Notes under the pieces: model-generated | Seen by the model: only the letters and a program-made list of their open reading frames with translations | Told to the model about the DNA's origin: nothing | Database searches by the model: none | Part shown: piece by piece, positions 16,846 to 24,719 of the stretch | Layout: the number at the start of each line of letters is the position of its first letter | Position numbering within the stretch: the stretch's first letter is position 1 | DNA from: JBCDBD01 sp039184335 | GTDB lineage: Bacteria; Bacteroidota; Bacteroidia; Flavobacteriales; Flavobacteriaceae | Direction of reading: 5' to 3' | Assembly: GCA_039184335.1 (NCBI GenBank) | Contig: JBCDBD010000003.1 | Coordinates: 127,496 to 191,495, forward strand | DNA: 64,000 bases | Translations under genes and position numbers: made by a program

Positions 16846-17877
16846 CTATTTCTTAAACCTCAGCACTTCTGAGCGACCTTTCTTGAAAATCTTGTTGCTT
16901 ACGACCTTTCCTCTTCTGAGCTTCTTTTGTTCTTCATAGGGCAGTGCATTGGTTTGCTTGCAGGGGTCAGAACAGCAACCTTCCATTTTTTCTGCACAGT
17001 CGCGGCACTGTATGAAAAGAAGGTGACAGGCCTCGTTGGCACAGTTTACATGGGTGTCACATGGTTTTCCACATTGATGGCAATTGGCTATGATATCTTC
17101 TGATATACGTTCTCCCCTTCTGTGGTCAAATACAAAGTTTTTGCCCAAGAATTTATTTTCAAGCTTTTGTGCTTTCACCTGCCGCGTGTATTCTATGATG
17201 CCCCCTTCCAATTGATATACATTTTTAAAGCCTTTGTGCTTGTAATATGCACTTGCTTTTTCACATCGAATACCCCCTGTACAGTACATCACCAAGTTTT
17301 TATCTTCTTTGAAGCCGGCCAAGTCTTTTTCAATAATGTCTAAAGAATCCCTGAACGTATCCACATCTGGAGTAATGGCATTTTTAAAATGTCCTATTTC
17401 ACTTTCATAATGGTTTCGCATATCGACCAATATGGTTTCGGGATCTTCGATCAACTCATTGAACGTTTTGGCATTTACGTGAATACCCTTATCGGTAACA
17501 TCAAAAGTTTGGTCATTGAGCCCATCGGCAACAATTTTTTCGCGGATCTTTACCTTTAGCTTGAGAAACGATTTATTGTCATGCTCAATAGCGATGTTCA
17601 ACCGCACATTTTTCAAAAAAGTGATACTGTCTAAATGGTCTTTAAACGCTTGAAAATATATGGCAGGTATTGAAAGCTGGGCATTGATGCCTTCATGGGC
17701 AATATAAATTCTGCCCAACACATCCTGTTCGCTCCAATGAATAAACAAATGGTTTCTCAAAATTTCCGGATTTCCAATATGTGCGTATTTGTAGAAAGAG
17801 ATGGTAAGGCGGTCATGCCCTGCCGCTTCAATGAGCTGCTCCCTTTCTTTAGCACTTAATGTATTGTACAGTTGCAT
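16846..17877 (-). CDS. trhO: tRNA uridine(34) hydroxylase, rhodanese-type
   Basis: A 343-residue TrhO (YceA) protein that makes 5-hydroxyuridine at the wobble position of tRNA using oxygen. The N-terminal domain (YKYAHIGNPEILRNHLF, GRIYIAHEGINAQLSIP) precedes a rhodanese domain with the active-site Cys in NLVMYCTGGIRCEKASAY. A C-terminal zinc-ribbon-like cysteine cluster follows (CHQCGKPCDTHVNC, CHLLFIQC, CCSDPC). The tail is basic. It is transcribed alone, divergently from recA, and a TATTTTTG -7 box plus a large dyad sit in the divergent region. Confidence 0.92.
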   Translation of the reverse strand: MQLYNTLSAKEREQLIEAAGHDRLTISFYKYAHIGNPEILRNHLFIHWSEQDVLGRIYIAHEGINAQLSIPAIYFQAFKDHLDSITFLKNVRLNIAIEHDNKSFLKLKVKIREKIVADGLNDQTFDVTDKGIHVNAKTFNELIEDPETILVDMRNHYESEIGHFKNAITPDVDTFRDSLDIIEKDLAGFKEDKNLVMYCTGGIRCEKASAYYKHKGFKNVYQLEGGIIEYTRQVKAQKLENKFLGKNFVFDHRRGERISEDIIANCHQCGKPCDTHVNCANEACHLLFIQCRDCAEKMEGCCSDPCKQTNALPYEEQKKLRRGKVVSNKIFKKGRSEVLRFKK

Positions 17878-17926
17878 GCTATAACAATAATTTAAGTTAA
17901 AGAATGTATATGTGGCTAATGAGGCG

Positions 17927-17934
17927 CAAAAATA
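17927..17934 (-). promoter_or_regulatory. Putative -7 box upstream of trhO
   Basis: The minus strand reads TATTTTTG, an exact TAnnTTTG match, 50 bp upstream of the trhO ATG. The expected -33 position (about 17954-17958) falls inside the dyad at 17949-17975 and has no TTG. Confidence 0.4.
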
Positions 17935-17948
17935 GCCATTTAAATAGA

Positions 17949-17975
17949 AAGGGTAGCTGAGTTTCAGCTACCCTT
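17949..17975. promoter_or_regulatory. 27-bp perfect dyad between trhO and recA
   Basis: Perfect 12-bp arms AAGGGTAGCTGA (17949-17960) and the complement (17964-17975) with a 3-nt centre. It covers the expected -33 area of the trhO promoter and lies 188 bp upstream of recA. Neither side has a good U-tract, so a protein-binding site or leader hairpin is likelier than a terminator. Confidence 0.5.
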
Positions 17976-18162
17976 GACCACTGATTTTCTTTTTCATAGA
18001 GTGAATTCTTCAAAAAGAGTGGCCCTAAAGCCGTTTTTGTCCAAGAAAGACATGTTTGTTCCCATTGGTCGCATAAGAGATGTAATGCTTTCAAAAAGGT
18101 TGCGTGCCCATTGTTATATGAAAAAAGAAATGGTATTTTTAGCCCTTGTAATATTTCTGGAC

Positions 18163-19170
18163 ATGGGCAGCGAAAAAGAAGCAAAACTAAAGGCATTGAA
18201 ACTTACCTTAGACAAGTTGGACAAAACTTATGGTAAAGGTGCAGTGATGAAAATGGGAGACAATGTCATTGAAGATGTAGCGGTGATTTCATCAGGTTCA
18301 CTAGGGCTCGACATTGCTTTGGGCGTAGGCGGTTATCCAAAGGGAAGAGTCATTGAAATTTATGGCCCTGAATCGTCTGGCAAGACCACACTTACGCTTC
18401 ATGCTATCGCTGAAGCACAAAAGAGCGGGGGCATTGCAGCCTTTATTGATGCAGAACATGCTTTTGATCGATTCTATGCCAGAAAACTAGGCGTCGATAT
18501 TGACAACCTCATCATTTCACAACCTGACCATGGTGAACAAGCCCTTGAGATCACTGATAACCTCATTCGATCTGGGGCCATCGATATTGTCATCGTTGAT
18601 TCTGTAGCTGCCTTGACACCAAAGAGCGAAATAGAGGGCGAAATGGGTGATTCAAAAATGGGACTCCATGCCCGATTAATGTCACAGGCCTTGCGCAAAT
18701 TGACCTCTACCATCAGCAAGACCAACTGTACGGTAATCTTTATCAACCAACTACGTGAAAAAATAGGGGTAATGTTTGGTAATCCCGAAACTACAACAGG
18801 AGGAAATGCCCTTAAATTCTATGCCTCCGTAAGGCTTGACATTCGAAGGTCAACACAGATCAAAGATACCGACGGCAACGTTCAAGGAAACAAAACCCGC
18901 GTAAAAGTGGTAAAAAACAAAGTCGCTCCCCCATTCAAGACATCGGAGTTTGACATTATGTACGGTGAAGGAATCTCCAAGGTGGGTGAGATCCTTGACT
19001 TGGGTGTTGCGTACGAAATTGTCAAAAAAAGTGGTTCTTGGTTCAGTTATGGCGATACCAAATTAGGACAAGGAAGGGATGCTGTCAAAAACCTATTGGA
19101 AGACAACCCTGAACTATCGGAAGAGCTCGAGGCCAAAATAAGGGAAGCTATTGCTACAGTAGAAGCCTAG
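18163..19170 (+). CDS. recA: Recombinase RecA
   Basis: DNA recombinase, 335 residues from the ATG at 18163 (MGSEKEAKLKALKLTLDKLDKTYGKG), which matches normal flavobacterial RecA starts. The frame is open for 63 more codons upstream, but that stretch does not look like RecA. Walker A is GPESSGKT at residues 68-75, Walker B is the IVIVDSVAALTP strand, and the DNA-binding L2 loop is GVMFGNPETTTGGNALKFYASVR. All motifs are intact. No LexA-type SOS box is recognised upstream. The 285-bp region between trhO and recA contains the dyad described above and no other clear feature. Confidence 0.97.
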   Translation: MGSEKEAKLKALKLTLDKLDKTYGKGAVMKMGDNVIEDVAVISSGSLGLDIALGVGGYPKGRVIEIYGPESSGKTTLTLHAIAEAQKSGGIAAFIDAEHAFDRFYARKLGVDIDNLIISQPDHGEQALEITDNLIRSGAIDIVIVDSVAALTPKSEIEGEMGDSKMGLHARLMSQALRKLTSTISKTNCTVIFINQLREKIGVMFGNPETTTGGNALKFYASVRLDIRRSTQIKDTDGNVQGNKTRVKVVKNKVAPPFKTSEFDIMYGEGISKVGEILDLGVAYEIVKKSGSWFSYGDTKLGQGRDAVKNLLEDNPELSEELEAKIREAIATVEA

Positions 19171-19256
19171 CAGAAAAGAAACGCTGTTTTCTTCTTCACC
19201 GATATACGCAACCTTACACGACATTTTACATCTTAAGGGGTGTTATTTTAAGCGAC

Positions 19257-19697
19257 ATGAAACGTGTATTGTCTGTTTTTGTGGTATTCGGTATATTGCT
19301 GATGATGCACTCATGCGATGTCGGCTTTGAGGATGATGGTGTCAACTTCTATTTTGACCCCTTTCGTGTAACTAGTGCTGAACTACCTGAAAGCCTGAAT
19401 CTTAATGAGTCATATGAATTTGATGTGACCTATTTACGGAATAGTGACTGTGCTTTTTTTCAAGGTTTCGATGTCGTAAACCTCGATGATACCACACTAA
19501 ACATAACGGTAATCGGAACGGTAATCACCGACCAGGAATGCAATAGCATTGACGAAATGCCCAACGCTACTTTTGAGTTTACCCCAACTTTAAACAGCAG
19601 GTCATATCTTTTCAGGTTCTGGAGTGGTGAGAGCGAAAATGGCGAGCAACAATATTTAGAAATTGAGGTGCCCATTAATCCGACCTCGATAAATTGA
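19257..19697 (+). CDS. Hypothetical lipoprotein
   Basis: A 146-residue exported lipoprotein with signal peptide MKRVLSVFVVFGILLMMHSC and lipidated Cys20. The mature part is acidic and beta-rich with three further cysteines (DCAFF, DQECNS), which could form a disulfide. I recognise no family, though small lipoproteins of this shape are common in Flavobacteriaceae. It lies 86 bp after recA and 28 bp before an ECF sigma gene, on the same strand, so it may be read with that sigma unit. It could be an envelope sensor or target for the sigma pathway, but that is only a positional inference. Confidence 0.65.
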   Translation: MKRVLSVFVVFGILLMMHSCDVGFEDDGVNFYFDPFRVTSAELPESLNLNESYEFDVTYLRNSDCAFFQGFDVVNLDDTTLNITVIGTVITDQECNSIDEMPNATFEFTPTLNSRSYLFRFWSGESENGEQQYLEIEVPINPTSIN

Positions 19698-19725
19698 TCG
19701 AAAAAAATTAACGTAACCAACAATT

Positions 19726-20256
19726 TTGAGTTTAGAAGAGCTCATAGACAACTGTAAAAAGAGTAAAATAAAGGCACAAGAAGAACTGTACCGTAGGTAT
19801 TCAGGAATTCTCTTTGGCATATGCCTTAAATACTCTAGAAACAAAACGGAAGCAGAAGACAATCTGCACGATAGTTTTATGACCATCTATGATAAAATTG
19901 ATCAGTTCCATTTTAAGGGCTCGTTCGAAGGTTGGATCAAACGAATAACCGTAAATACCGTATTACAGAAATATAGAAAAGAACAGTATTTAAATGTAGT
20001 ATCAGAGAATTTAGGTGAAGAAATAGAGGTTAATGAAGTACCCCCACAGATAAGTTTGTCAACACTCTTGGGATATATTCAAGAACTGCCCAATAAGTAT
20101 CGGCTGACCTTCAATCTATATGTTCTCGATGGGTATACGCACCGGGAAATCAGTGAAATGTTAGGTACCACGGCCGGAACATCAAAATCAAACTTGGCCA
20201 GGGCCAAAATGATTTTAAGGGAAAAAATTGAAAAAGAAAATATAAACATTGCTTAA
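19726..20256 (+). CDS. ECF-type RNA polymerase sigma factor
   Basis: A 176-residue sigma-70 family factor with region 2 (ELYRRYSGILFGICLKYSRNKTEAEDNLHDSFMTIYDKIDQF, GSFEGWIKRITVNTVLQKYRK) and region 4 (ELPNKYRLTFNLYVLDGYTHREISEMLGTTAGTSKSNLARAKMILREKI). The start is TTG at 19726 and no better ATG exists. The next gene begins 12 nt later and encodes a membrane protein with a cytoplasmic N-terminus, which is the classic position for an anti-sigma factor. The sigma factor is therefore probably held at the inner membrane until an envelope signal arrives. Bacteroidota promoters recognised by this class cannot be read from the window. Confidence 0.92.
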   Translation: MSLEELIDNCKKSKIKAQEELYRRYSGILFGICLKYSRNKTEAEDNLHDSFMTIYDKIDQFHFKGSFEGWIKRITVNTVLQKYRKEQYLNVVSENLGEEIEVNEVPPQISLSTLLGYIQELPNKYRLTFNLYVLDGYTHREISEMLGTTAGTSKSNLARAKMILREKIEKENINIA

Positions 20257-20268
20257 TCTATTTAAGAA

Positions 20269-21711
20269 ATGGAAAAAAAGAATTTAGAACAACTCTTCAA
20301 AGAAAAGTTCAAGGACTTTCATGAAGTACCAGATGACAAAGTCTGGAAGGCGATTGAGGCTTCCCTGGTAAAAAAGAGAAAAAGGCGAGTGATTCCGCTC
20401 TGGTGGAGGCTTGGTGGCGTGGCAGCACTGTTGGCCCTTGTACTGTATATCGTAAATCCTTTTCATGACCTTGACCGTGAAAACATCCCTGCGGTTACCG
20501 AGCAGGAAACCGATTCAACACCGTTTTCCCCAAACATACCAGATAAAATTATCAGTCCCATCCCTAAACAACAAACAGAGGGTATCGTAACAACGAGCGA
20601 AGGTGCCAATGATAGGCCATCAAAAGGTTCAAAAAATCGAATACCAACAACTGAATCACATAAAGCCCCTGTCCCTTCCAAAAATGCACATCAACATGAA
20701 TCACTGGTGGCGACTTTAGACACTCAAGAAAAAGAGGGTGCCGAAACAACTGCTGACGAAAAAGAAGTGGCCGCAAACGGTATGGAAGATGAAAACAAAA
20801 ATGACGAAAAAAATCCTGTCGAGAAGTTTCACAAAGCAATCGACAAACCGCTCACTGAAAATGGTGCCGTCGCACAGAACAGTGTTAAGCAAGAAGAAGA
20901 GAGAGAGGACGGTGAAAAAAAATCAATTTTTGAAGCTGTTGAAGAACAGCAAGAAGTAACTGTAGTAGAGAATAAAGCTGCAAAGTGGTCTATAGGAGCC
21001 TCTGTTGCCCCAGTCTATTTTAACGGTATCGGTGAAGGATCGCCCATACATTCAAACTTCGCTTCGAATTCTAAGTCAGGAAACGTCAATCTCAGTTATG
21101 GTATCACCATTGCTTATGACCTAGGAAAAAGGTTGTCGGTAAGATCTGGTATTCATAGGGTAGATTTTGGCTATGATACCAATGAAGTGGTATTCTCTTC
21201 TTCAATAGACGCTTCGACAAATGCTGAAATAGATAACATCAATTACAACGAAGCCTCTAGAAATCTTGTGGTTGAGAGTAGAAAAAGTGCCAGTACCCCA
21301 TCGTTTGATGATGCCACAAATGCTGAGGTTTTTGCCCAAAGTGCCGCTTTTGATGGTAGAATGGTACAAGAATTTGCCTATCTCGAAGTACCCATAGAAC
21401 TTAACTACGCTTTGGTCGATAAGAAGTTCGGGGTCAATCTTATTGGAGGATTAAGCTCACTGTTTCTCGTTGACAATTCGGTGACTTTGCAGTCTGAAGG
21501 GTTTGTCACAGAAATGGGTGAGGCCAACAATGTCAATTCGGTCAATTTTAGTACCAATGTCGGCGTTGGGCTTGATTATCAGTTCTCCCCAAAAATGCAA
21601 TTAAAATTAGAGCCGGTATTTAAATACCAATTAAACACGTTTTCAGATACTGCTGGTGATTTCACCCCATTCTCAGTTGGTATTTATAGTGGTGTCAGTT
21701 TTAAGTTTTGA
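20269..21711 (+). CDS. Trans-envelope anti-sigma/outer-membrane beta-barrel fusion protein
   Basis: A 480-residue protein with three parts. Residues 1-42 are charged and cytosolic-looking (LEQLFKEKFKDFHEVPDDKVWKAIEASLVKKRKRR). A single membrane helix follows at about 43-62 (IPLWWRLGGVAALLALVLYIV). Then comes a low-complexity, Glu/Lys/Pro-rich linker of about 170 residues. The last 240 residues are an outer-membrane beta-barrel of the PorT/OmpA-like class (WSIGASVAPVYFNG, AYDLGKRLSVRSGI, FAYLEVPIELNYAL, DYQFSPKMQLKLEPVFKYQL) ending in aromatic Phe, as barrels do. There is no N-terminal signal peptide, so the same chain would span inner membrane, periplasm and outer membrane. Located just after an ECF sigma gene, it fits the dual-membrane-spanning anti-sigma type described in Bacteroides. 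Confidence 0.75.
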   Translation: MEKKNLEQLFKEKFKDFHEVPDDKVWKAIEASLVKKRKRRVIPLWWRLGGVAALLALVLYIVNPFHDLDRENIPAVTEQETDSTPFSPNIPDKIISPIPKQQTEGIVTTSEGANDRPSKGSKNRIPTTESHKAPVPSKNAHQHESLVATLDTQEKEGAETTADEKEVAANGMEDENKNDEKNPVEKFHKAIDKPLTENGAVAQNSVKQEEEREDGEKKSIFEAVEEQQEVTVVENKAAKWSIGASVAPVYFNGIGEGSPIHSNFASNSKSGNVNLSYGITIAYDLGKRLSVRSGIHRVDFGYDTNEVVFSSSIDASTNAEIDNINYNEASRNLVVESRKSASTPSFDDATNAEVFAQSAAFDGRMVQEFAYLEVPIELNYALVDKKFGVNLIGGLSSLFLVDNSVTLQSEGFVTEMGEANNVNSVNFSTNVGVGLDYQFSPKMQLKLEPVFKYQLNTFSDTAGDFTPFSVGIYSGVSFKF

Positions 21712-21727
21712 AGAAGTTGGTTAGGTT

Positions 21728-21746
21728 GGTTGCCTATACGGCAACC
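21728..21746 (+). repeat. Short hairpin before the terminator
   Basis: GGTTGCC (21728-21734), 5-nt loop, GGCAACC (21740-21746), perfect 7-bp stem immediately after the anti-sigma/barrel stop codon. It probably acts with the next hairpin at the operon end. Confidence 0.5.
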
Positions 21747-21751
21747 GCTAA

Positions 21752-21784
21752 ACGCCCCGCCGGTAGTTAGCGGGGCGTTCTTTT
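21752..21784 (+). terminator. Rho-independent terminator between convergent genes
   Basis: Stem ACGCCCCGC (21752-21760) and GCGGGGCGT (21770-21778) with a 9-nt loop, followed by TCTTTTC. It closes the sigma/anti-sigma unit. The minus-strand side lacks a strong U-tract but may also stop plsC transcription. Confidence 0.8.
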
Positions 21785-21826
21785 CAATAGGGCCTTTGCA
21801 CAAATACATGATACTGGCGCATCGCA

Positions 21827-22588
21827 TCAAAATTCGAACTTACTTTTCGTATTTTCATGATTAAGTTCATGTAAAATCAAATCTCGAACTTTATGCTTTA
21901 GTGTAATCCGGTCATCTTCACCAAGAATGCCTGTTTCAAAAAAGGAATGTACCTTGGCTCGCACCCTTCCAGGTGACCCGCTTAAAAATGAAAATGGAAA
22001 GCGTTTTTTGTTGTCATGAAAAGTAATGGGCACTACCGGTATTTTATGGGCAATGGCCATTTTAAAGGCCCCATCTTTAAACTTGTCCAAAATGACCGAC
22101 TCGTCAGGAACGCCACCTTCTGGAAAAATACAGATACTCAACCCCTGGTTCAATCTCCGCTCTGCCCTTCGGTATACCCCGCTTCTGCTTTTGATATCAT
22201 GGCGATCGACCATGATACAGACCCTTTTATAGAAAAAACCGAATATTGGAATCTTGACCAACTCTTTTTTGCCCACAAAGACAAAGGGATTACGACTTAC
22301 CTTTAGCATCAACATAATATCGAGCATACTGGCATGATTGGCAATGAGCATATAGCTTTTACCCTTTTCAAACCGTTGCTCGTAAGAGATATGGGGAATA
22401 CACCCCATACCATAGAGAATGGCGTTTGCCCATATGTATTTCGCCAACCAAAAAAATTGGGGGTATGTTTTTTCAGATAAGGTGGTCACCAACAGAAACG
22501 GCGAAAAGATAATGATTGGAAGCGCAACGAGCATGTAAAACCAAATACGATACAGTGTTTGACCAATGTGTTTAACAACTTTTAGCAC
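21827..22588 (-). CDS. plsC: 1-acyl-sn-glycerol-3-phosphate acyltransferase
   Basis: Phospholipid-synthesis acyltransferase, 253 residues, that converts lysophosphatidic acid to phosphatidic acid at the inner membrane. A hydrophobic N-terminal helix (IWFYMLVALPIIIFSPFLL) is followed by the catalytic H-x4-D motif NHASMLDIML, the FVGKKELVKIPIFGFFYKR block, and the substrate motif FPEGGVPDES with GAFKMAIAHKIPVVPITF. The start is GTG at 22588. The gene is monocistronic and convergent with the sigma unit. Several acyltransferases of this family exist per genome, so the symbol names the family. Confidence 0.88.
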   Translation of the reverse strand: MLKVVKHIGQTLYRIWFYMLVALPIIIFSPFLLVTTLSEKTYPQFFWLAKYIWANAILYGMGCIPHISYEQRFEKGKSYMLIANHASMLDIMLMLKVSRNPFVFVGKKELVKIPIFGFFYKRVCIMVDRHDIKSRSGVYRRAERRLNQGLSICIFPEGGVPDESVILDKFKDGAFKMAIAHKIPVVPITFHDNKKRFPFSFLSGSPGRVRAKVHSFFETGILGEDDRITLKHKVRDLILHELNHENTKSKFEF

Positions 22589-22643
22589 ACTTCAAAAGTA
22601 GAATTTTTAGGTATCTTTAAACCTAACCAAAAAAACAAAATTA

Positions 22644-22889
22644 ATGGGTGGCATCATTTATGCACTAATAATTGGGGCTGTAGCAGGTTGGCTTGCAGGA
22701 AAAATCATGAAAGGTGGTGGTTTCGGCACCCTCATCAATATCATTTTGGGAATTGTTGGTGGTGCTGTGGGCAATTGGCTTTTCGGTACATTGGGCATTA
22801 CTATTGCTTCAGGAATCGTCGGTGATTTGGTAACCGGTGTCATCGGGGCCATGGTAATCTTACTGATTGCTGGGCTCTTTAAAAAATAG
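22644..22889 (+). CDS. GlsB/YeaQ/YmgE family stress response membrane protein
   Basis: An 81-residue, very glycine-rich membrane protein with three hydrophobic helices (GGIIYALIIGAVAGWLAGKIM, FGTLINIILGIVGGAVGNWLFG, DLVTGVIGAMVILLIAGLFKK). This is the transglycosylase-associated/GlsB pattern and normal length. Members are induced by general, osmotic or bile stress in other bacteria; the molecular function is unknown. It is a single gene, divergent from plsC. A GTATCTTTA motif at about 22611-22619 could belong to its promoter. Confidence 0.88.
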   Translation: MGGIIYALIIGAVAGWLAGKIMKGGGFGTLINIILGIVGGAVGNWLFGTLGITIASGIVGDLVTGVIGAMVILLIAGLFKK

Positions 22890-22923
22890 TGGAGAAAAAT
22901 AATATTCCCATACCGGTAAAGCT

Positions 22924-22955
22924 CTTTTTTTTCAAGTGCCGCATTAGTACATTTA
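22924..22955 (+). promoter_or_regulatory. Possible trpS promoter
   Basis: A T-rich TTTT (22924-22927) and TACATTTA (22948-22955) are 20 bp apart, near the Bacteroidota -33/-7 pattern with one mismatch in each box. The trpS start follows 18 bp later. Confidence 0.3.
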
Positions 22956-22973
22956 CCGCTTCAAAATGATAGA

Positions 22974-23942
22974 ATGGCAAGAATCTTAACAGGAATACAG
23001 AGTACCGGCACCCCACATTTAGGAAATATTTTAGGGGCCATTGTGCCTGCAATCGAAATGGCCCAAGACCCTGAAAATGAATCCTTCCTTTTTATAGCTG
23101 ACATGCATTCGCTCACCCAGATCAAAGATGGTGGGCAATTGCGAAAAAACACCTATGCTACTGCAGCTACATGGTTGGCCTTTGGCCTTGACATTGAAAA
23201 AACCGTTTTCTACCGTCAAAGTGATGTGCCACAGGTAACAGAACTGGCTTGGTACCTCAGCTGTTTCTTTCCATATCAGCGTCTGACCCTAGCCCATTCC
23301 TTTAAGGACAAGGCGGACCGACTCGAAGATGTCAATGCCGGAATATTCACTTACCCCATGTTAATGGCTGCTGATATTTTGTTGTATGATGCTGATATCG
23401 TGCCCGTAGGCAAAGACCAATCGCAACATTTAGAGATGACCAGGAATGTGGCTTCGCGCTTTCACCATAAATTCGGGAACACTTTTGTTCTTCCAGAAAC
23501 CCGTCTGCAAGAAAGCACCATGTATATTCCTGGCACCGATGGTGAAAAAATGAGCAAAAGCAAGGGCAACATCATCGATATCTTTCAGCCCGATAAAAAA
23601 TTGCGCAAACAGGTTATGGGCATTGTTACGGACAGTACCCCTATGAAAGCACCTAAAGACCCCACCAATGACAATGTTTTTGCACTCTATAAGATGCTCG
23701 CGACGGTAACACAGATCGAGGAAATGAGTGCCCATTATCTTGCAGGCAATTATGGTTATGGTCATGCCAAGCAAGCACTCTATGAGGTAATCTTTAACAA
23801 ATTCAGAGAGCCTAGGGAAAGATTCGAATACTACATGGCCCATTTGGACCAAGTGGACAAGGCTCTGGAACTAGGTGCTGAAAAAGCCAAAAAAGTAGCC
23901 GATGAGGTCTTAAAACGGGTACGGGAAAAAGTTGGATATTGA
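22974..23942 (+). CDS. trpS: Tryptophanyl-tRNA synthetase
   Basis: Class Ic aminoacyl-tRNA synthetase that charges tRNA-Trp, 322 residues. The HIGH-like signature is in GTPHLGN near residue 13, the ADMHSLT and FYRQSDVP blocks bind Trp/ATP, and the KMSKS loop is GEKMSKSKGN. The protein has the usual bacterial length. It ends 12 bp before the convergent GT2 gene. No T-box or leader peptide is seen upstream. Confidence 0.96.
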   Translation: MARILTGIQSTGTPHLGNILGAIVPAIEMAQDPENESFLFIADMHSLTQIKDGGQLRKNTYATAATWLAFGLDIEKTVFYRQSDVPQVTELAWYLSCFFPYQRLTLAHSFKDKADRLEDVNAGIFTYPMLMAADILLYDADIVPVGKDQSQHLEMTRNVASRFHHKFGNTFVLPETRLQESTMYIPGTDGEKMSKSKGNIIDIFQPDKKLRKQVMGIVTDSTPMKAPKDPTNDNVFALYKMLATVTQIEEMSAHYLAGNYGYGHAKQALYEVIFNKFREPRERFEYYMAHLDQVDKALELGAEKAKKVADEVLKRVREKVGY

Positions 23943-23954
23943 CCCATATCGGTT

Positions 23955-24719
23955 TCAGAATAAAAACTGCCATGCCATTACCGAAAGTATGAGAACCGTG
24001 GCCACTGTGGTCACGATTCGAATTGGGACAAATTTTAAGCCTAAAATAGTTATCAGCCTAAAAAACCGAAAGGTATCCTTAATTGGATGTATTTTTGATT
24101 TGCCCAATCGGTCATAATAAGAGATGGGAACGAATCTTACTTTTCTTTTTTTGCATAAAGCATACATGGTTATGGTTGTTGTAAAACTAAACCCATTGGG
24201 AAGCATTGACCAACATTCTTGAGCCAGTTTTTTCTTGAAAATCCGCATTCCAGAATTAAAATCAGGAACATAATGCATGGTAATACACATTAGCCAGCTT
24301 TTTAACAAAAATTTGGGAATTCTTTTTAGTATAGGATAAGCAACATATTTTCCATTTCTAGAGCCAATTACCATATCGTATGATGTTGAAATGTTCAAAT
24401 GCTTGGGTATCGCTTCAATTGGATATGAACCATCTGCATCAATAATTACTATCAGTCCATTTTTAGAAGCCTTGATACCCGTTTTTAGCGCTGCACCATA
24501 CCCCTGGTTATGTGCATGCTCGACCAATCGAATGTCTGGGTACTTATCCATCCATTTTTTTAAGATGGCTGACGAAGTGTCCGTTGAACCATCGTTGACA
24601 AGCACCAATTCACCATTATCAAGCCTTTCAAGCACCCGAACCAACCTGTTCAGTGTAAGTGATACCGCATCTTCTTCATTATATATAGGCACAATGATCG
24701 AAAAGTTAGGGCTGTTCAT
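23955..24719 (-). CDS. Family 2 glycosyltransferase (DPM/polyprenyl-phosphate type)
   Basis: A 254-residue GT-A enzyme. The nucleotide-sugar site begins with FSIIVPIYNEEDAV, then LVNDGSTDTS, HNQGYGAALKTGIKAS and the metal-binding DADGSYP. The C-terminal end has a hydrophobic segment (LITILGLKFVPIRIVTTVATVLILSVMAWQFLF) that anchors it to the inner membrane. The pattern fits dolichyl/undecaprenyl-phosphate hexose synthases, which supply lipid-linked sugars. It directly follows the 2OG-Fe(II) oxygenase gene with no gap (its ATG begins at the base after that stop), so they are coupled. Sugar identity cannot be deduced. Confidence 0.87.
   Translation of the reverse strand: MNSPNFSIIVPIYNEEDAVSLTLNRLVRVLERLDNGELVLVNDGSTDTSSAILKKWMDKYPDIRLVEHAHNQGYGAALKTGIKASKNGLIVIIDADGSYPIEAIPKHLNISTSYDMVIGSRNGKYVAYPILKRIPKFLLKSWLMCITMHYVPDFNSGMRIFKKKLAQECWSMLPNGFSFTTTITMYALCKKRKVRFVPISYYDRLGKSKIHPIKDTFRFFRLITILGLKFVPIRIVTTVATVLILSVMAWQFLF

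Noticed and set aside
17974..18162. A 63-codon in-frame extension upstream of recA starting at a TTG
   Set aside because: It does not resemble any RecA N-terminus and the ATG at 18163 gives the normal 335-residue length. The open frame overlaps the dyad region and is most likely chance.
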